This document shows, piece by piece, positions 8,376 through 18,430 of a stretch of DNA of 64,000 nucleotides. The position numbers and the translations under genes are program-made. This DNA comes from DAIQRJ01 sp963708795 (lineage in GTDB: Bacteria; Actinomycetota; Actinomycetes; Propionibacteriales; DAIQRJ01). The notes under the pieces are model-generated. The model made no database searches. It worked only from the letters and a program-made list of their open reading frames with translations, and was not told the origin of the DNA. The stretch is taken from contig CAVPUH010000007.1 in NCBI GenBank assembly GCA_963708795.1, positions 186,001 to 250,000 of the forward strand, written 5' to 3'. Numbering within the stretch: position 1 is the first letter of the stretch; every line of letters begins with the position of its first letter.

Positions 8376-9093
8376 GTGATCGGACGTTCCGCTCCGCGGG
8401 TCACGCCACCAGAGCTCGACCATCGGGCCCTCGTCACTGCACTCGGGTCGGACGCGACCGTCTTGCTTCGCGGGCACAGCAGCCATGCGGCGCGGTGACG
8501 ACGTGGTCGGCGACGGCGTGATCGATGTGACGACGTATCCCGAGATCACCGACCTGTACCTCGTGGCAGACGTGTGCATCACCGACTACTCGTCCGTCAT
8601 GTTCGACTTCACGATCACCGGTAAGCCGATCCTGTTCTTCGTGCCGGATCTTGCGGAGTACCGGGACACGATGCGGGGGACGTACTTCGATCTCGGCGAT
8701 GTCAGTCCGGGCCCGATGCTGGAGACGACCGGGGAGGTTCTCGAGGCGTTGCGGTCCGTCGATGCGGTCTCGGCGCGATTCGCTGATAGGTATGCGGCCT
8801 GGGCGGCAAGGTTCGATCCGTGGGATGACGGGCGTGCCGCCGAACGCGTCGTCGATGCGCTCGTCGCCGAGGCCGACAGCATCAACCGAGACCGGAGCGC
8901 CGCGGCGGAGCCCGGCATGACGGGTGGCCGATGTTCGGCGACTGACCGGACTCCGTCCACCGCGTGCAGTACGGTCCTCGACGTGTTGACCGGGTCGCTT
9001 CGCGCGCGCCTGCGTTCGTTGATGTCGCGGGCGAATGTACGGAACAATGAGCCGAGACCGGTGATCTCGACCGCCCGCCGGACGTCTCGATGA
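8376..9093 (+). pseudogene. Copy A: C-terminal remnant of a CDP-glycerol glycerophosphotransferase
   Basis: Only the last third of a TagF/TagB-like transferase remains. Reading starts about 8395 (PPELDHRALVTALGSD, then VLLRGHSSHAAR). It needs removal of one base near 8498 and continues in the frame of ATG 8487, through ITDLYLVADVCITDYSSVMF, to the stop at 9093. The DYSS phosphate-binding and FFVPDLAEYRDTMRGTYFDL motifs are intact. The N-terminal beta domain and the first half of the glycosyltransferase-B fold, including the Trp-His-Gly motif, are absent. DNA from 8546 to 8720 is highly similar to 10656-10830 of copy B, so the copies arose by duplication. It begins ten bases after the RpiR stop. 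This is a remnant or an assembly collapse of a longer gene. Confidence 0.78.
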
Positions 9094-10931
9094 GGCCGCC
9101 CGTCGGACCGCGACCGACGGACGCGGCGGATTCGTGGGTCGCCGAGGTGCGCGAAGCGTACTGGGGCGACAGATCTCGATTCGAGTTCGGCGGCTGGGCC
9201 TATGTGCTCGGCGATCCACGATCCTGTTCGGCCCGTACACGGGTACAGGTGGTGTTCGAAAGCGTTGGTGTCCCGCCGGTGCTGGCGACGACGGACCGAC
9301 GTGTCGATCCCGAGGTCAACGTGGGCAGTAACGACCCGAACGTGGACTGGGCCCCCGCCGGCTTCACGGCGCGGCTGGACTTGTCGGAGCTGATCGAGCG
9401 TCTTCCCGCGGGCGACGCCACGATGAAGTGGACCGCCAGGGTCGAGCTGGCAGACGCCGAGTGGTCAGCCGGCGGGAGGATGACGAAGCGGTACCGATGG
9501 GGATCGGCCGGCGAGATGTCGACGGAAGGGTTCCCCGACGACATCCATATTCAGCCGGGGTGGTCCGACGAAGACGGCTTGGCCCTGACGGTGGCGAGGA
9601 GAGCATTGGTCGCCGATACCGTCGAACTGCACGGCCGAACCTTGACGGGCACGATCCGAGCCAACGGCCGGTTTGTTCCCGACAGCGTGCTGCTCGCCTA
9701 CCGTGGTAGTGATCGCCAGGTGGTGGTGGCTGTCGACGCGGAGGGTCCGCGAACAAGGTTCAGGGTCGACGTCCCAGAGGCGGGGGTCGCGGACGCGTTG
9801 CCGACGCTCGCATACCTCTACGGGGTAGACAGCGCAGGACGTCGACGACACGTCCACTGGACGCGAGGACGTGGGGTCGAGTACGACTCGGCGGGCGATC
9901 GAGCCGGCTTGTTCATCCGGCGCGGAGCCTCGGGCGTCATCCGTGTCGAGGAACACCGGAGCGCGGCGCTGGTCGACTCGATCGAATGCACCGACGATGA
10001 GATGCCTGTGCTCGAGGTCAGCGGGCGTGGCGCGGGAGGTGCCCGACCGGTTGGCTGCGACGCTGCAAGGCCCTCGCCAGATCGTTCGGGCGTCGGCGGT
10101 AGCGGTGGCGGACGGGCAATTCTCGGTGACATTTCCCTGGTCGTCGACGACGGCTGGGGGAACGATGGATTGGCTCCCCGACCGGGGGATACCGCCTCAG
10201 CTTCACTGGACACGCTGGGACGACGACCGCGGCACGATTGTCACAGTCCTTCATCGAGACACTTCCGCGCACGTTCGTCACCGCTGGCGTCGGGCTGCGG
10301 GTCGAACGCACTGGTGAGAACCTGCTGAGCGTGAATGTGCGTGGCCCGTTTCGCGCGGACCAATGGTGTGGTGCTGGAGTCCGGGTATCCGCGCAATGAC
10401 GTGTTGTCTGGGACGGGTTCGTCGAAGAGGGCCGAGCGGACCCGGGGCTTGTTGGGATTGGTTCCGGGGGAGCGGGTCGTGCTGTATGCGCCGACGTTTC
10501 GCGACGAGGGGTCGATGGTGCGGTTGCTCGATCTGGAGCGAATCGTCGAAGCGTTTCCCGACACGCGAGTGTTGGTGCGCGGTCATGCCAACACGATTCG
10601 TCACGGTCGGGACATCGATGCGGACGGCGTTCTCGACGTCACGACGTTTCCGGATATCACCGACCTGTACCTCGTGGCAGACGTCTGCATCACCGACTAC
10701 TCGTCGGTGATGTTCGACTTCACGATCACCGGAAAGCCGATCCTCTTCTTCGTCCCGGACCTGGCCGAGTACCGCGACACCATGCGCGGAACGTACTTCG
10801 ACCTCGGTGAGGTGAGTCCCGGCCCGATGCTGACGGACACCGCGGATGTCATCGCCGCGCTCCAGGATCTGCCCGGAGTGCGCACGGCGTTCGCCGAGCG
10901 GTACGCCACCTGGGTGGCTCGGTTCAACTAG
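8983..10931 (+). pseudogene. Copy B: CDP-glycerol glycerophosphotransferase with internal deletion and frameshifts
   Basis: GTG 8983 begins a helical N-terminus (LTGSLRARLRSLMSRAN), after which the frame moves to that of 9090-10020. This encodes a beta-sandwich-rich N-terminal region (EVREAYWGDRSRFEFGGWAY, then PGWSDEDGLALTVARRAL). One-base additions near 10024 and 10245 must be removed to keep reading through VAREVPDRLAATLQGP and FIETLPRTFVTAG. Near 10340 the beta domain jumps directly into the second half of the glycosyltransferase domain (LESGYPRNDV, VLYAPTFRDEGSM, VLVRGHANTIRHG, CITDYSSVMFDF). About 150-200 residues that normally hold the acceptor part and the Trp-His-Gly motif are therefore missing. 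The stop at 10931 follows a probable one-base deletion; the similarity continues in another frame to about 10997. Confidence 0.78.
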
Positions 10932-10993
10932 GCGACGGTCATGCCGCCGAGCGCGTGTGGATGTCCTGTTGGACGACAGGCCGGACGGACCGC

Positions 10994-13071
10994 GTGACCG
11001 ACTGGCTGGGCGCGGCTGCCGGTCGTGCTCGCCGCCGGCTCGGACGTTTGCGCCGCCGGTGGCGTTCGCCGACACCGCCGCCGGCCCCGGCCGCGCCACC
11101 GGAATGGACCGCCGAGCTGCGCCGCGCGTACTGGGTGACCGAGTCGGTCCTGCGGCTCGAAGGCTGGGCGTTCGTGCGGGGCCGGCCGGAACCGGTCGAA
11201 GCGGACGCGGGCTGGCGCCTCTGGCTCGACGGCCGCCTGCCCCGTGACGATGCCCGACGCATCCCTGCGGCCATCCGCGGTGTGGCGTCCGAGGACGTGA
11301 ACGCCGTGGTCCGTGACGTCCGCCACGACCGCAGCTCGAGTGGGTTTGTCGCCGATGTCGACCTCCGTTCGATCACCGACGCGGCGCCCGCATCGGTGTT
11401 CACGTCGTCGTGGACCGTGGGCCTGAGCCGGTCGATGAACGGAAGCGTGGCCGCCGGCCGCGTCACCAGCCGCGATCGCGCCGCGTCGGTTCCGGTGATC
11501 GAGACTCGCGTGATCGATGGTTGCCTGTGTCGCGCGGACTGGTCCGACGAGGCGGGTCTGTCGCTGACCGTCGCCCGGCGTGCCGCCACGCTGGTCAGTG
11601 CCTCGACCACGTCGAAGGAGGCCTCGGCGTGCGTGCGGGTCGTCGACGTCGTCCCCACCGGAGTCGTGTTCTCGCCGGTCGGCCGCCTGGCGAGGACGCC
11701 CCGGCAGTGGCCGGTGAGCTGGTGCCGGTCGATACCGCCGGGGTGGTGGCGATCCGCGTGCCGATCGGTGACGACGGGATCGCGCCCGTGCCGGGATCCT
11801 GCTGGCGGGGGGACCTTCTCCTGGCCGGTGATGGTCGGCGTCTGCTGCATGGGGCTCGGGGGCGCGCGCGACGCCCGAAGACGTCGGCCCCCACGCGCAG
11901 GCACGGCTGGCCGCATCGGTCGCCGACCTGCCGGTCGTGCCGGGAACGGTCTACGCAGAGAGCTTCCTCGGGCTCGACGTCGCCTGCAATCCGCTCGCCA
12001 TCCAGCTCGCGCTCCAGGAACGCGACCCCTACCGTACGTTCACGTGGGCGTGCGGCACCGCGCGATCAAGAGCCCGCCGGGCACGTCGGCGGTGATCCGG
12101 CGGAGCTCGGAGTGGTGGCAGGCCCGGCGCGAGCGCCGAGGTCGTGATCGTCAACGACTGGCTCAATTCGGGATTCGTCCGCAAGCCCGGCCAGGTCGTG
12201 CTGCAGACGTGGCACGGAAGCCAGTACAAGCGGATCTCGCTGGACCGGCCGATCCTCGACACGCCGCGCTACCGCGCGAAGGTCGCCGCCGAGACGGCAT
12301 CCTGGCAGTACGTGTTGGCGGAGAGCGACCACATGGCCGAACGCATGCAAACGGCGTACAAGCACTCCGGCCAGACGTGGACGCTCGGCTATCCGCGGAC
12401 GGACGTGCTCGTCCGGCCCGACGAGAACCGGCGCGCCGCGGTCCGGGCGGCCCTCGGCGTCCGGCCCGGTCAACGTGTCGTGCTGCACGCTCCGACCTTT
12501 CGCGAAGGACGAGCCGCGGGCGCCTCTCCGCTGCTCGACCCGACGGTCCTCGCGGACGATCTCGGCGACGGCTTCCTGCTGCTCGTCCGCGGCCATCGGC
12601 TGGTGGGTGGCGGTGTCCTCGCGGCCACGGACCGATTCCTCGACGTCAGCAGCTACTCCCGACATCACCGATCTCCTGCTGGCCTGCGACGTCTTCGTCA
12701 CCGACTACTCCTCCACCATGTTCGACTTCACCGCGACTGGGAAGCCGATCGTCTTCTACGTCCCCGACCTCGAGGAGTACGACACGAGCCGAGGGGTGTA
12801 CTTCGACCTCGCCGCCATCGCGCCGGGGCCACTCGTCGCGACCGCCGACGCCCTGGCCGGGGTCCTGCGGGGCGTCGACGACCTCCGCGATACCTACGCC
12901 GAGCGCTACGCCGCCTGGCGCGCGCGGTTCAACCCGCTGGACGACGGTCAGGCGACCGCCCGAGTCCTCGAGCGGCTCGACACCGCCGTCGAGCAGGCCA
13001 GGGCCGAGACCGGGTCCGCCGCTACTGATCGACAGGTCGACGTGCTCTTCAGCGCGGACCCACCGAGCTGA
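10994..13071 (+). pseudogene. Copy C: full-length but multiply frameshifted CDP-glycerol glycerophosphotransferase
   Basis: GTG 10994 opens a 10.9-11.6 kb segment matching copy B (ELRRAYWVTESVLRLEGWAF, then DWSDEAGLSLTVARRA). Between about 11600 and 12140 the reading frame changes at least five times, through GDDGIAPVPG, VYAESFLGLDVACNPLAIQL and IKSPPGTSAVIRRSSEWW. From 12144 it is clean: VIVNDWLNSGFVRKPGQVVL, QTWHGSQYKRISLD, LGYPRTDVLV, LHAPTFREG. One extra T near 12657 separates this from PDITDLLLACDVFVTDYSS to the stop at 13071. All catalytic motifs of the TagF/TagB glycerophosphotransferase fold are present, so this may be a functional gene in the real genome. Its product would add glycerol-phosphate units to a wall teichoic acid at the membrane. 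It overlaps the convergent helicase by 23 bases. Confidence 0.8.
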
Positions 13072-15604
13072 TCAGGACGACCGCCTCGCCCGCCGCGTCG
13101 GAGTCGTCGAGGTCGATCTCGGCGTCGATGCCCCAGTCCTTGTGCCCGTCCGGGTCGTCGAAGATCTGCCGGACGGTCCACACCCGCCGGCCCGTGTCGC
13201 CGCCGCCACGGGCGGCCTCGTCGATCATCAGGTAGGCGGCACTGCGGGCGTTCGCCCCGATCCCGACGTCGTCGTACTCGTCGAAGTAACCCGCCATCGC
13301 GTCCCGCCAGGTCGTGGAGTCCCAGCCGCTCGCGTCGTCGAGTTCGCCGAGCACGTCCCACCGCCGCAAGGCGGCGAGCTCGACCCGGCGAAAGAGCGCG
13401 TTGCGAACCAGCACCCGGAAGGCGCGCGCGTTCGAGGTCAACGGCGGTGGTCCGTCCTGCGGGGTCAGTGCCGTCCGGGCGGCCGCGGCCAGCGAGGCGG
13501 TGTCGCCGCCGGCCGCCAACGCCTCCCATTCGTCGAGGAGGCTCGAGTCGGTCTGCCGGACCAGTTCACCGAGCCAGACCGTGATGTCGGTCAGCTCGTC
13601 GGTCCGGGCCGCCTCGGGGACGGTGTGCAGCAACGCCTTGTAGACGTCGGACAGGTACCGCAGGACGAGGCCCTCGGAGCGGGCCAGCTGGTAGAAGCCG
13701 ATGTACTCGACGAAGGTCATCGAGCGTTCCCACATGTCCCGCGCCACCGACTTCGGCCGGAGCGGATGATCGGCGACCCACGGATGGCCGCGGCGGTACA
13801 ACTCGTAGGCCGCGTCGAGGACGTCGCGCAGCGGCTGCGGATGGGTGACCTCCTCGAGCAGCTCCATCCGCTCGTCGTACTCGATCCCGTCGGCCTTCAT
13901 CTGGGCGACCGCCTCGCCACGTGCCTTGAACCGCTGGGCCGAGATGATCGGCCGCGGATCCTCCAACGTGGCCTCCATCACCGAGACGACGTCCAGCGGG
14001 TAGCCCGGGTCCTCGCGGTCGAGGATCTCCAGTGTGGCGACCCCGAACGATGACAACGGCTGGTTCAGCGCGAAGTCGGCCTGCAGGTCGATCGTCAGCC
14101 GGATGCGGCGCCCGTGCTCGTCCGGCGCCGGCAACTGCTCGACCACGCCGCCCGCCAGCAGCGCTCGGTAGATCGCGATGGCCTCGTGGATGAGCCGGCG
14201 CCGGGCGGCCGGGGTCTCGTGGTTGTCGGTGAGCAGGGCCCGCATCGCCTCGAACGCGTCGCCCGGCCTGGCGATGACGTTCAGGAGCATCGCGTGCGAG
14301 ACCCGCATCTTCGAGGTGAGCGGTTCCGGTTGGCCGGTGGAGAGCCGGTCGAAGGTCTTCTCGGTCCAGTTCACGAAACCCTCGGGTGGCTTCTTGCGCA
14401 CGATCCGCCGCAGCTTCCTCGGGTCGTCGCCGGCCTTCTTCACCAGCCTGGCGTTCTCCACCTCGTGATCGGGCGCCTGCACCACCACGGTCCCGATCGG
14501 GTCGTACCCAGCCCGGCCCGCCCGGCCGGCGATCTGCTGGAACTCGCGGACCTGCAGGTGCCGCTGGCGCACGCCGTCGTACTTCGACAACCCGCTGAAC
14601 ACGACCGTGCGGATCGGCACGTTGATACCGACGCCGAGCGTGTCCGTGCCGCACACGACCTTGAGCTCACCCGCCTGGGCGAGGGTTTCGACCAGGCGGC
14701 GGTAGCGCGGCAGCATCCCCGCGTGGTGGACGCCGATGCCCATGCGCACGAGCCTCGACAGCGTCCGGCCGAACCCGGCGGTGAACCGGAACGCACCGAT
14801 GGTGTCCGCGATCGCGTCCTTCTCCGCGCGGGTGCTGAGGTTGACGCTCGCCAGCGCCTGAGCCCGCTCGATCGCGGCGGCCTGGGTGAAGTGCACGACG
14901 TAGAGCGGCGCCTGGTGGGTTTCGAGCAGCTCGGTCAGGGTGTCGTGCATCGATGTGGTGACGTACTCGAAGTTCAGCGGCACCGGGCGCTGCGCCGATG
15001 CGACCAGTGTCGTCGGCCGCCCGGTGCGCCGGGTGAGGTCGGTCTCGAACACCGAGGTGTCGCCGAGGGTGGCCGACATCAGCACGAACTGCGCGCGCCG
15101 CAGTTCGAGCAAGGGCACCTGCCAGGCCCAGCCGCGATCCGGGTCGGCGTAGAAATGGAACTCGTCCATCACGACGAGATCGACGTCGGTCTCCGCGCCC
15201 TGGCGCAGAGCCTGGTTGGCGAGGATCTCGGCGGTCGCCGCGATGATGGGCGCGTCCGGGTTGACCGTGGCGTCGCCGGTCAGCATGCCGACGTTCTCCG
15301 GGCCGAACATGTCGACGAGGGCGAAGAACTTCTCCGACACCAGGGCCTTGATGGGCGCGGTGTAGAAGCTCCGGCGGCCCTGCGCCAGCGCCGCGAACTG
15401 GGCGCCGGCGGCGATCAGGCTCTTGCCGGAACCGGTGGGGGTGGCCACGATGACGTTCGAGCCGGCGACGATCTCGATCAGCGCGTCCTCCTGCGCCGGG
15501 TACAGCGTGAGCCCCTGCGACGTCGTCCACGCGGTGAAGGCGTCGAAGAGCGTGTCGGGATCCGATGCGTTGCCCGGGGCGGGGAGGTGCTCGGCTAGGC
15601 GCAT
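13049..15604 (-). CDS. DEAD/DEAH-box helicase with C-terminal DUF3516 domain
   Basis: An 851-residue protein started at ATG 15604, where MRLAEHLPAP matches the usual family start; ATG 15637 is an alternative. The helicase core shows ATPTGSGKSL (Walker A, near residue 50), VVMDEFHFYAD (DExH-type box), LMSATLGD (motif III), and QIAGRAGRAGYD (motif VI). It is Ski2-like in order. The C-terminal half (about residues 420-850) is the DUF3516 region found with this helicase in Actinobacteria. It probably remodels RNA or DNA in the cytoplasm; the substrate is not established. The frame is intact over 2.5 kb, in contrast to its frameshifted neighbours. It is convergent with teichoic-acid copy C and lies 45 bases downstream of the SDR gene on the same strand. 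Confidence 0.9.
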   Translation of the reverse strand: MRLAEHLPAPGNASDPDTLFDAFTAWTTSQGLTLYPAQEDALIEIVAGSNVIVATPTGSGKSLIAAGAQFAALAQGRRSFYTAPIKALVSEKFFALVDMFGPENVGMLTGDATVNPDAPIIAATAEILANQALRQGAETDVDLVVMDEFHFYADPDRGWAWQVPLLELRRAQFVLMSATLGDTSVFETDLTRRTGRPTTLVASAQRPVPLNFEYVTTSMHDTLTELLETHQAPLYVVHFTQAAAIERAQALASVNLSTRAEKDAIADTIGAFRFTAGFGRTLSRLVRMGIGVHHAGMLPRYRRLVETLAQAGELKVVCGTDTLGVGINVPIRTVVFSGLSKYDGVRQRHLQVREFQQIAGRAGRAGYDPIGTVVVQAPDHEVENARLVKKAGDDPRKLRRIVRKKPPEGFVNWTEKTFDRLSTGQPEPLTSKMRVSHAMLLNVIARPGDAFEAMRALLTDNHETPAARRRLIHEAIAIYRALLAGGVVEQLPAPDEHGRRIRLTIDLQADFALNQPLSSFGVATLEILDREDPGYPLDVVSVMEATLEDPRPIISAQRFKARGEAVAQMKADGIEYDERMELLEEVTHPQPLRDVLDAAYELYRRGHPWVADHPLRPKSVARDMWERSMTFVEYIGFYQLARSEGLVLRYLSDVYKALLHTVPEAARTDELTDITVWLGELVRQTDSSLLDEWEALAAGGDTASLAAAARTALTPQDGPPPLTSNARAFRVLVRNALFRRVELAALRRWDVLGELDDASGWDSTTWRDAMAGYFDEYDDVGIGANARSAAYLMIDEAARGGGDTGRRVWTVRQIFDDPDGHKDWGIDAEIDLDDSDAAGEAVVLISSVGPR

Positions 15605-15648
15605 GGCCCCATCGTCGTCTACCGGCGGGCCGGCCATCGCCGTCCCGG

Positions 15649-16386
15649 TCAGCGGCCGCCGCCGACGTCGAGGGTCGAGCCGGTGACGTACGAGGCGTCG
15701 TCCGAGCACAGCCAGGCGATCGCGGCGGCGATCTCGTCGGCCGTCCCGACCCGGCCCATCGGGACGTTGCCGACGACACGCTCGAGGCGGCCAGGCGTGT
15801 GGATCTCCGTGTCGATCAGGCCCGGCCGCACTCCGACGACCCGCACGCCGTCGCGCGCCAGTTCCGTCGCCAGGCCGATGGTGAGGACGTCGACCGCCGC
15901 CTTGGTCGCCGCGTAGTCGACGTACTCGTTCGAACCGCCGAGTTGGGCCGCCCGGGACGAGACGTTGACGATCACGCCGCCGTGCCCGCCGTTGCGCTCG
16001 GACATGCGCTTCGCCGCGTGCCCCGCCACCAGGAACGCGCCCAGCACGTTGATGTCGAGGATCGTCCGGAGCCGCTCGGCGGTGTAGTCCTCGATGCGGG
16101 CGGCCGGCGACACGACACCGGCGTTGTTCACCAGGGCGTCCAGTCGCCCGACCTCGGTGTCGACGGAGTCGAAGAGCGCGTCGATCTGGTCGGGTCCGCC
16201 GACGTCGGCCGCGAACGACCACGCCCGCCGCCCGGCCGCGCGGCAGTCCGCCAGGACCGCGTCGGCCGAGGCGGTGTCGCTGCGATAGCTGATCGCGACG
16301 TCCCACCCGTCCCGGGCGAGGCGTCGCGCCGTTGCGGCGCCGATACCTCGGCTGCCGCCTGTCACCAGGGCTGTCTTCGCGCGCAC
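15649..16386 (-). CDS. Short-chain dehydrogenase/reductase (SDR)
   Basis: About 245 residues if started at GTG 16386 (V-R-A-K-T-A-L-V-T-G-G); a TTG at 16398 is also in frame. The classical SDR pattern is complete. It has TGGSRGIG nucleotide-binding loop at residue 8, ALVNNAGVV, catalytic Ser in NVSSRAAQ, YAATK for the Tyr-x-x-x-Lys pair, and RPGLIDTEIHTPG after it. It resembles FabG-like 3-oxoacyl or sugar reductases, but the substrate cannot be assigned. It lies just downstream of a perfect 10-bp inverted repeat that overlaps its translation start region, and upstream of the DUF3516 helicase on the same strand. Confidence 0.88.
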   Translation of the reverse strand: MRAKTALVTGGSRGIGAATARRLARDGWDVAISYRSDTASADAVLADCRAAGRRAWSFAADVGGPDQIDALFDSVDTEVGRLDALVNNAGVVSPAARIEDYTAERLRTILDINVLGAFLVAGHAAKRMSERNGGHGGVIVNVSSRAAQLGGSNEYVDYAATKAAVDVLTIGLATELARDGVRVVGVRPGLIDTEIHTPGRLERVVGNVPMGRVGTADEIAAAIAWLCSDDASYVTGSTLDVGGGR

Positions 16387-16394
16387 GGCCCCAT

Positions 16395-16417
16395 TCAACC
16401 GGTCACCGACCGGTTGA
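16395..16417. promoter_or_regulatory. Perfect 10-bp inverted repeat at the SDR start
   Basis: TCAACCGGTC and GACCGGTTGA flank a 3-base loop. The palindrome covers the SDR leader and possible ribosome binding area and lies 27 bases after the stop of the preceding same-strand gene. It could be an operator of the TetR or GntR type or an RNA hairpin acting as a terminator; there is no T-tract after it on the minus strand. Confidence 0.55.
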
Positions 16418-16443
16418 CTGGGGCCGCACCGCCGCGCGCAGTG

Positions 16444-18330
16444 TCAGTGGCAGTACAGGACGTTCGTCGACTGGCCGGTGTCGGTCCAGCGACGCGTCAC
16501 CCACGACAGGTTGACCGAGTACGCGCAGGTCGGGTCGGCGCTGATGTCCACGATCTGGCCGCCGGTGCTCGTCCCGTTGTGCGGACCGCTGTGGTTGCCG
16601 CGGAACCAGGGGAACGCCATCCCGGAGGTGTAGGCGCCTGCCGGCGTCGCCTTCGTTCCGAGCGAGGCGCTGGTGTGCGACGTCCCGGCGTTCGACGAGA
16701 TCGTCATGTCGAAGCTCCGCAGCATCGGGTGGTCGACGGTGTAGAGCAGGTGCAGGTCGTTGACGCCGTGCAGCGGGTTGCAGGCGTTCGCGTGCAACTC
16801 CTCCAGGTCGAGGGCGACCTGGACCGGCGAGTTGTCGAAGACGATCGCGGAGAGCTGGTCGGACCACATGACCGGCCCGTGGGTCGTCGCGTCCCGGACC
16901 TCGAAGCCGAGCTGGTAGCGGCGGACCGGTTCCCGCTCGGCCACGAGCAGGTCGCGGCCGGCGTCGGCCTTGGTGAGTCCGGGGCTGAGCTTCGGCGGGT
17001 GTACCGACGTGAGCGCGACGGTGTTGACCACGGCCAGGTCGAAGGTCCGCAGGAAGTTCGCCGTCGAGACGTTCACGACGGCGGTACTGCCGGGCGGGTT
17101 GTACATCTGCACCGTCACCGGCTTGTTGTCGACCGAGACCCACCCGTTCGGGTCGGCGTCGGCAGCGCCGACGAACACGGCCTGGGACTGGGAGATGCCG
17201 TTCCCGTCGGTGTAGAAGACGTACCCGACGTGCGCGGCACCGAGCTGGGTCAGGGGCTGCATCGTCGCGGGTGCCACGGTGGGCAGGCTGCCGGGATCGT
17301 CGGTCCCGCCGGTCCACGTGTACTCGCCGACGGTGAACCGGTACTCCAGAGCGTGGCCGGTACCGAGGTCGAGGAGCGGGCAGTTGCCGCGCAGCGTGAC
17401 GCCACCACCGAAGAAGTAGTGACCGGATACGGTGTCGCCGTCGGTGGTGAACGACGCCCCGGGCAGCCCGGGGGCGGGATGGATGTCGAAGGCCTCGACC
17501 TGCTGCCAGTGCGGAGTGGCGTCCGGTGGCACGACCTTGTCGGTGCAGAGGTCGACGCAGTAGCAGTGCCCGATGTTCTGCCGGCCGGGCTGGCGCCCCG
17601 CGGCCTGGCCCTCGGTGAGGATCGGCGTGCCGCCCAGGGTGGCGGTGAAGTACACGTCCGGGCCGCCGACGAGCTCGATGTTGAGGAACGGCGACCAGGG
17701 CGTCCGGCGGAAGTCCGCGGTCAGGTAGCTGATGAGGAAGTGCCCGCTGGCGTCGGTGTTCGCGCTGCCGAGCGCATCGTCCTGCAGCCAGTCCGCATCG
17801 AAGGCCTTGACGGTCGCGCCGGGGATCGGAGTCTTGTCGGCGCACGTCGTGAGTCGTCCGCAGATCGTCCAGATGCCGAACAGCCCGAGGATGAAGCACC
17901 AGAAGCGGCTCGGGATCGTGTAGCTCCACGCCGCGACGTTCCCGTTCTCCGACTCCCGCCACTGCGGCTGGAGGGTCGTGATGGTGAACTGCACGGGACC
18001 GTGCGGGTCGACCCGCGGGCGAGGCACGGTGCCGCAGTAGACGTCGACGTCGACGGCCTCGCCGCCGTAGCTCTTCCCCTGCTCGGTGTCCACGCGGACC
18101 TCGACGGTGAAGCTCCCGTCGGCTCCGACCGTACCCACGCCGAGCGGTTCGTCGCCATCGCGCGCGCCCTCCTCGAGGACGTGGAACGTGTCCTTCTCAG
18201 CGGCGGCGGCCGCGTCCGAGACGTGATCGCCCTTGGCGAGGTAGAGGCGAACCTCGGCTCCTGCCAGCGCTTCGGTACAGCCGTCGTCGCACAAGGCTCC
18301 GAAGAGAGCCCCCTTGAGCTGGAAACTCAT
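16444..18330 (-). CDS. Unknown protein with two carboxypeptidase-regulatory-like (transthyretin-like) domains
   Basis: A 628-residue protein from ATG 18330 with a strong GGGAGGA site 7 bases upstream. There is no signal peptide. Residues about 5-115 form a transthyretin/CarboxypepD_reg-like beta sandwich (LAGAEVRLYLAKGD, GTVGADGSFTVEV). A hydrophobic segment WCFILGLFGIWTICG near residue 150 is followed by a second such domain (IPGATVKAFDADWLQDDALG, then NTDASGHFLISY). The rest is beta-rich with several Cys (CDDGC, CYCVDLC, DPTCAYS) and many Trp/Asn/Gly, ending in VLYCH. I do not recognise a function. Similar architectures are more familiar from cyanobacteria and myxobacteria than from actinomycetes. 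It is divergent from the riboswitch-led metE operon. Confidence 0.75.
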   Translation of the reverse strand: MSFQLKGALFGALCDDGCTEALAGAEVRLYLAKGDHVSDAAAAAEKDTFHVLEEGARDGDEPLGVGTVGADGSFTVEVRVDTEQGKSYGGEAVDVDVYCGTVPRPRVDPHGPVQFTITTLQPQWRESENGNVAAWSYTIPSRFWCFILGLFGIWTICGRLTTCADKTPIPGATVKAFDADWLQDDALGSANTDASGHFLISYLTADFRRTPWSPFLNIELVGGPDVYFTATLGGTPILTEGQAAGRQPGRQNIGHCYCVDLCTDKVVPPDATPHWQQVEAFDIHPAPGLPGASFTTDGDTVSGHYFFGGGVTLRGNCPLLDLGTGHALEYRFTVGEYTWTGGTDDPGSLPTVAPATMQPLTQLGAAHVGYVFYTDGNGISQSQAVFVGAADADPNGWVSVDNKPVTVQMYNPPGSTAVVNVSTANFLRTFDLAVVNTVALTSVHPPKLSPGLTKADAGRDLLVAEREPVRRYQLGFEVRDATTHGPVMWSDQLSAIVFDNSPVQVALDLEELHANACNPLHGVNDLHLLYTVDHPMLRSFDMTISSNAGTSHTSASLGTKATPAGAYTSGMAFPWFRGNHSGPHNGTSTGGQIVDISADPTCAYSVNLSWVTRRWTDTGQSTNVLYCH

Positions 18331-18430
18331 GATCGTCCTCCCGGTCGGACACTGCCGCGATGGCAGATGCGTCGAAAGGAGACGCACGTCACACCGGCTG
18401 ATACGTCCGCACCCGCCGGCGGCCGTCCCG

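Noticed and set aside
10955..14053. A 1032-codon plus-strand frame covering teichoic-acid copy C and part of the helicase
   Set aside because: Only parts of it match the transferase; it reads out of frame through much of copy C and then antisense through the helicase.
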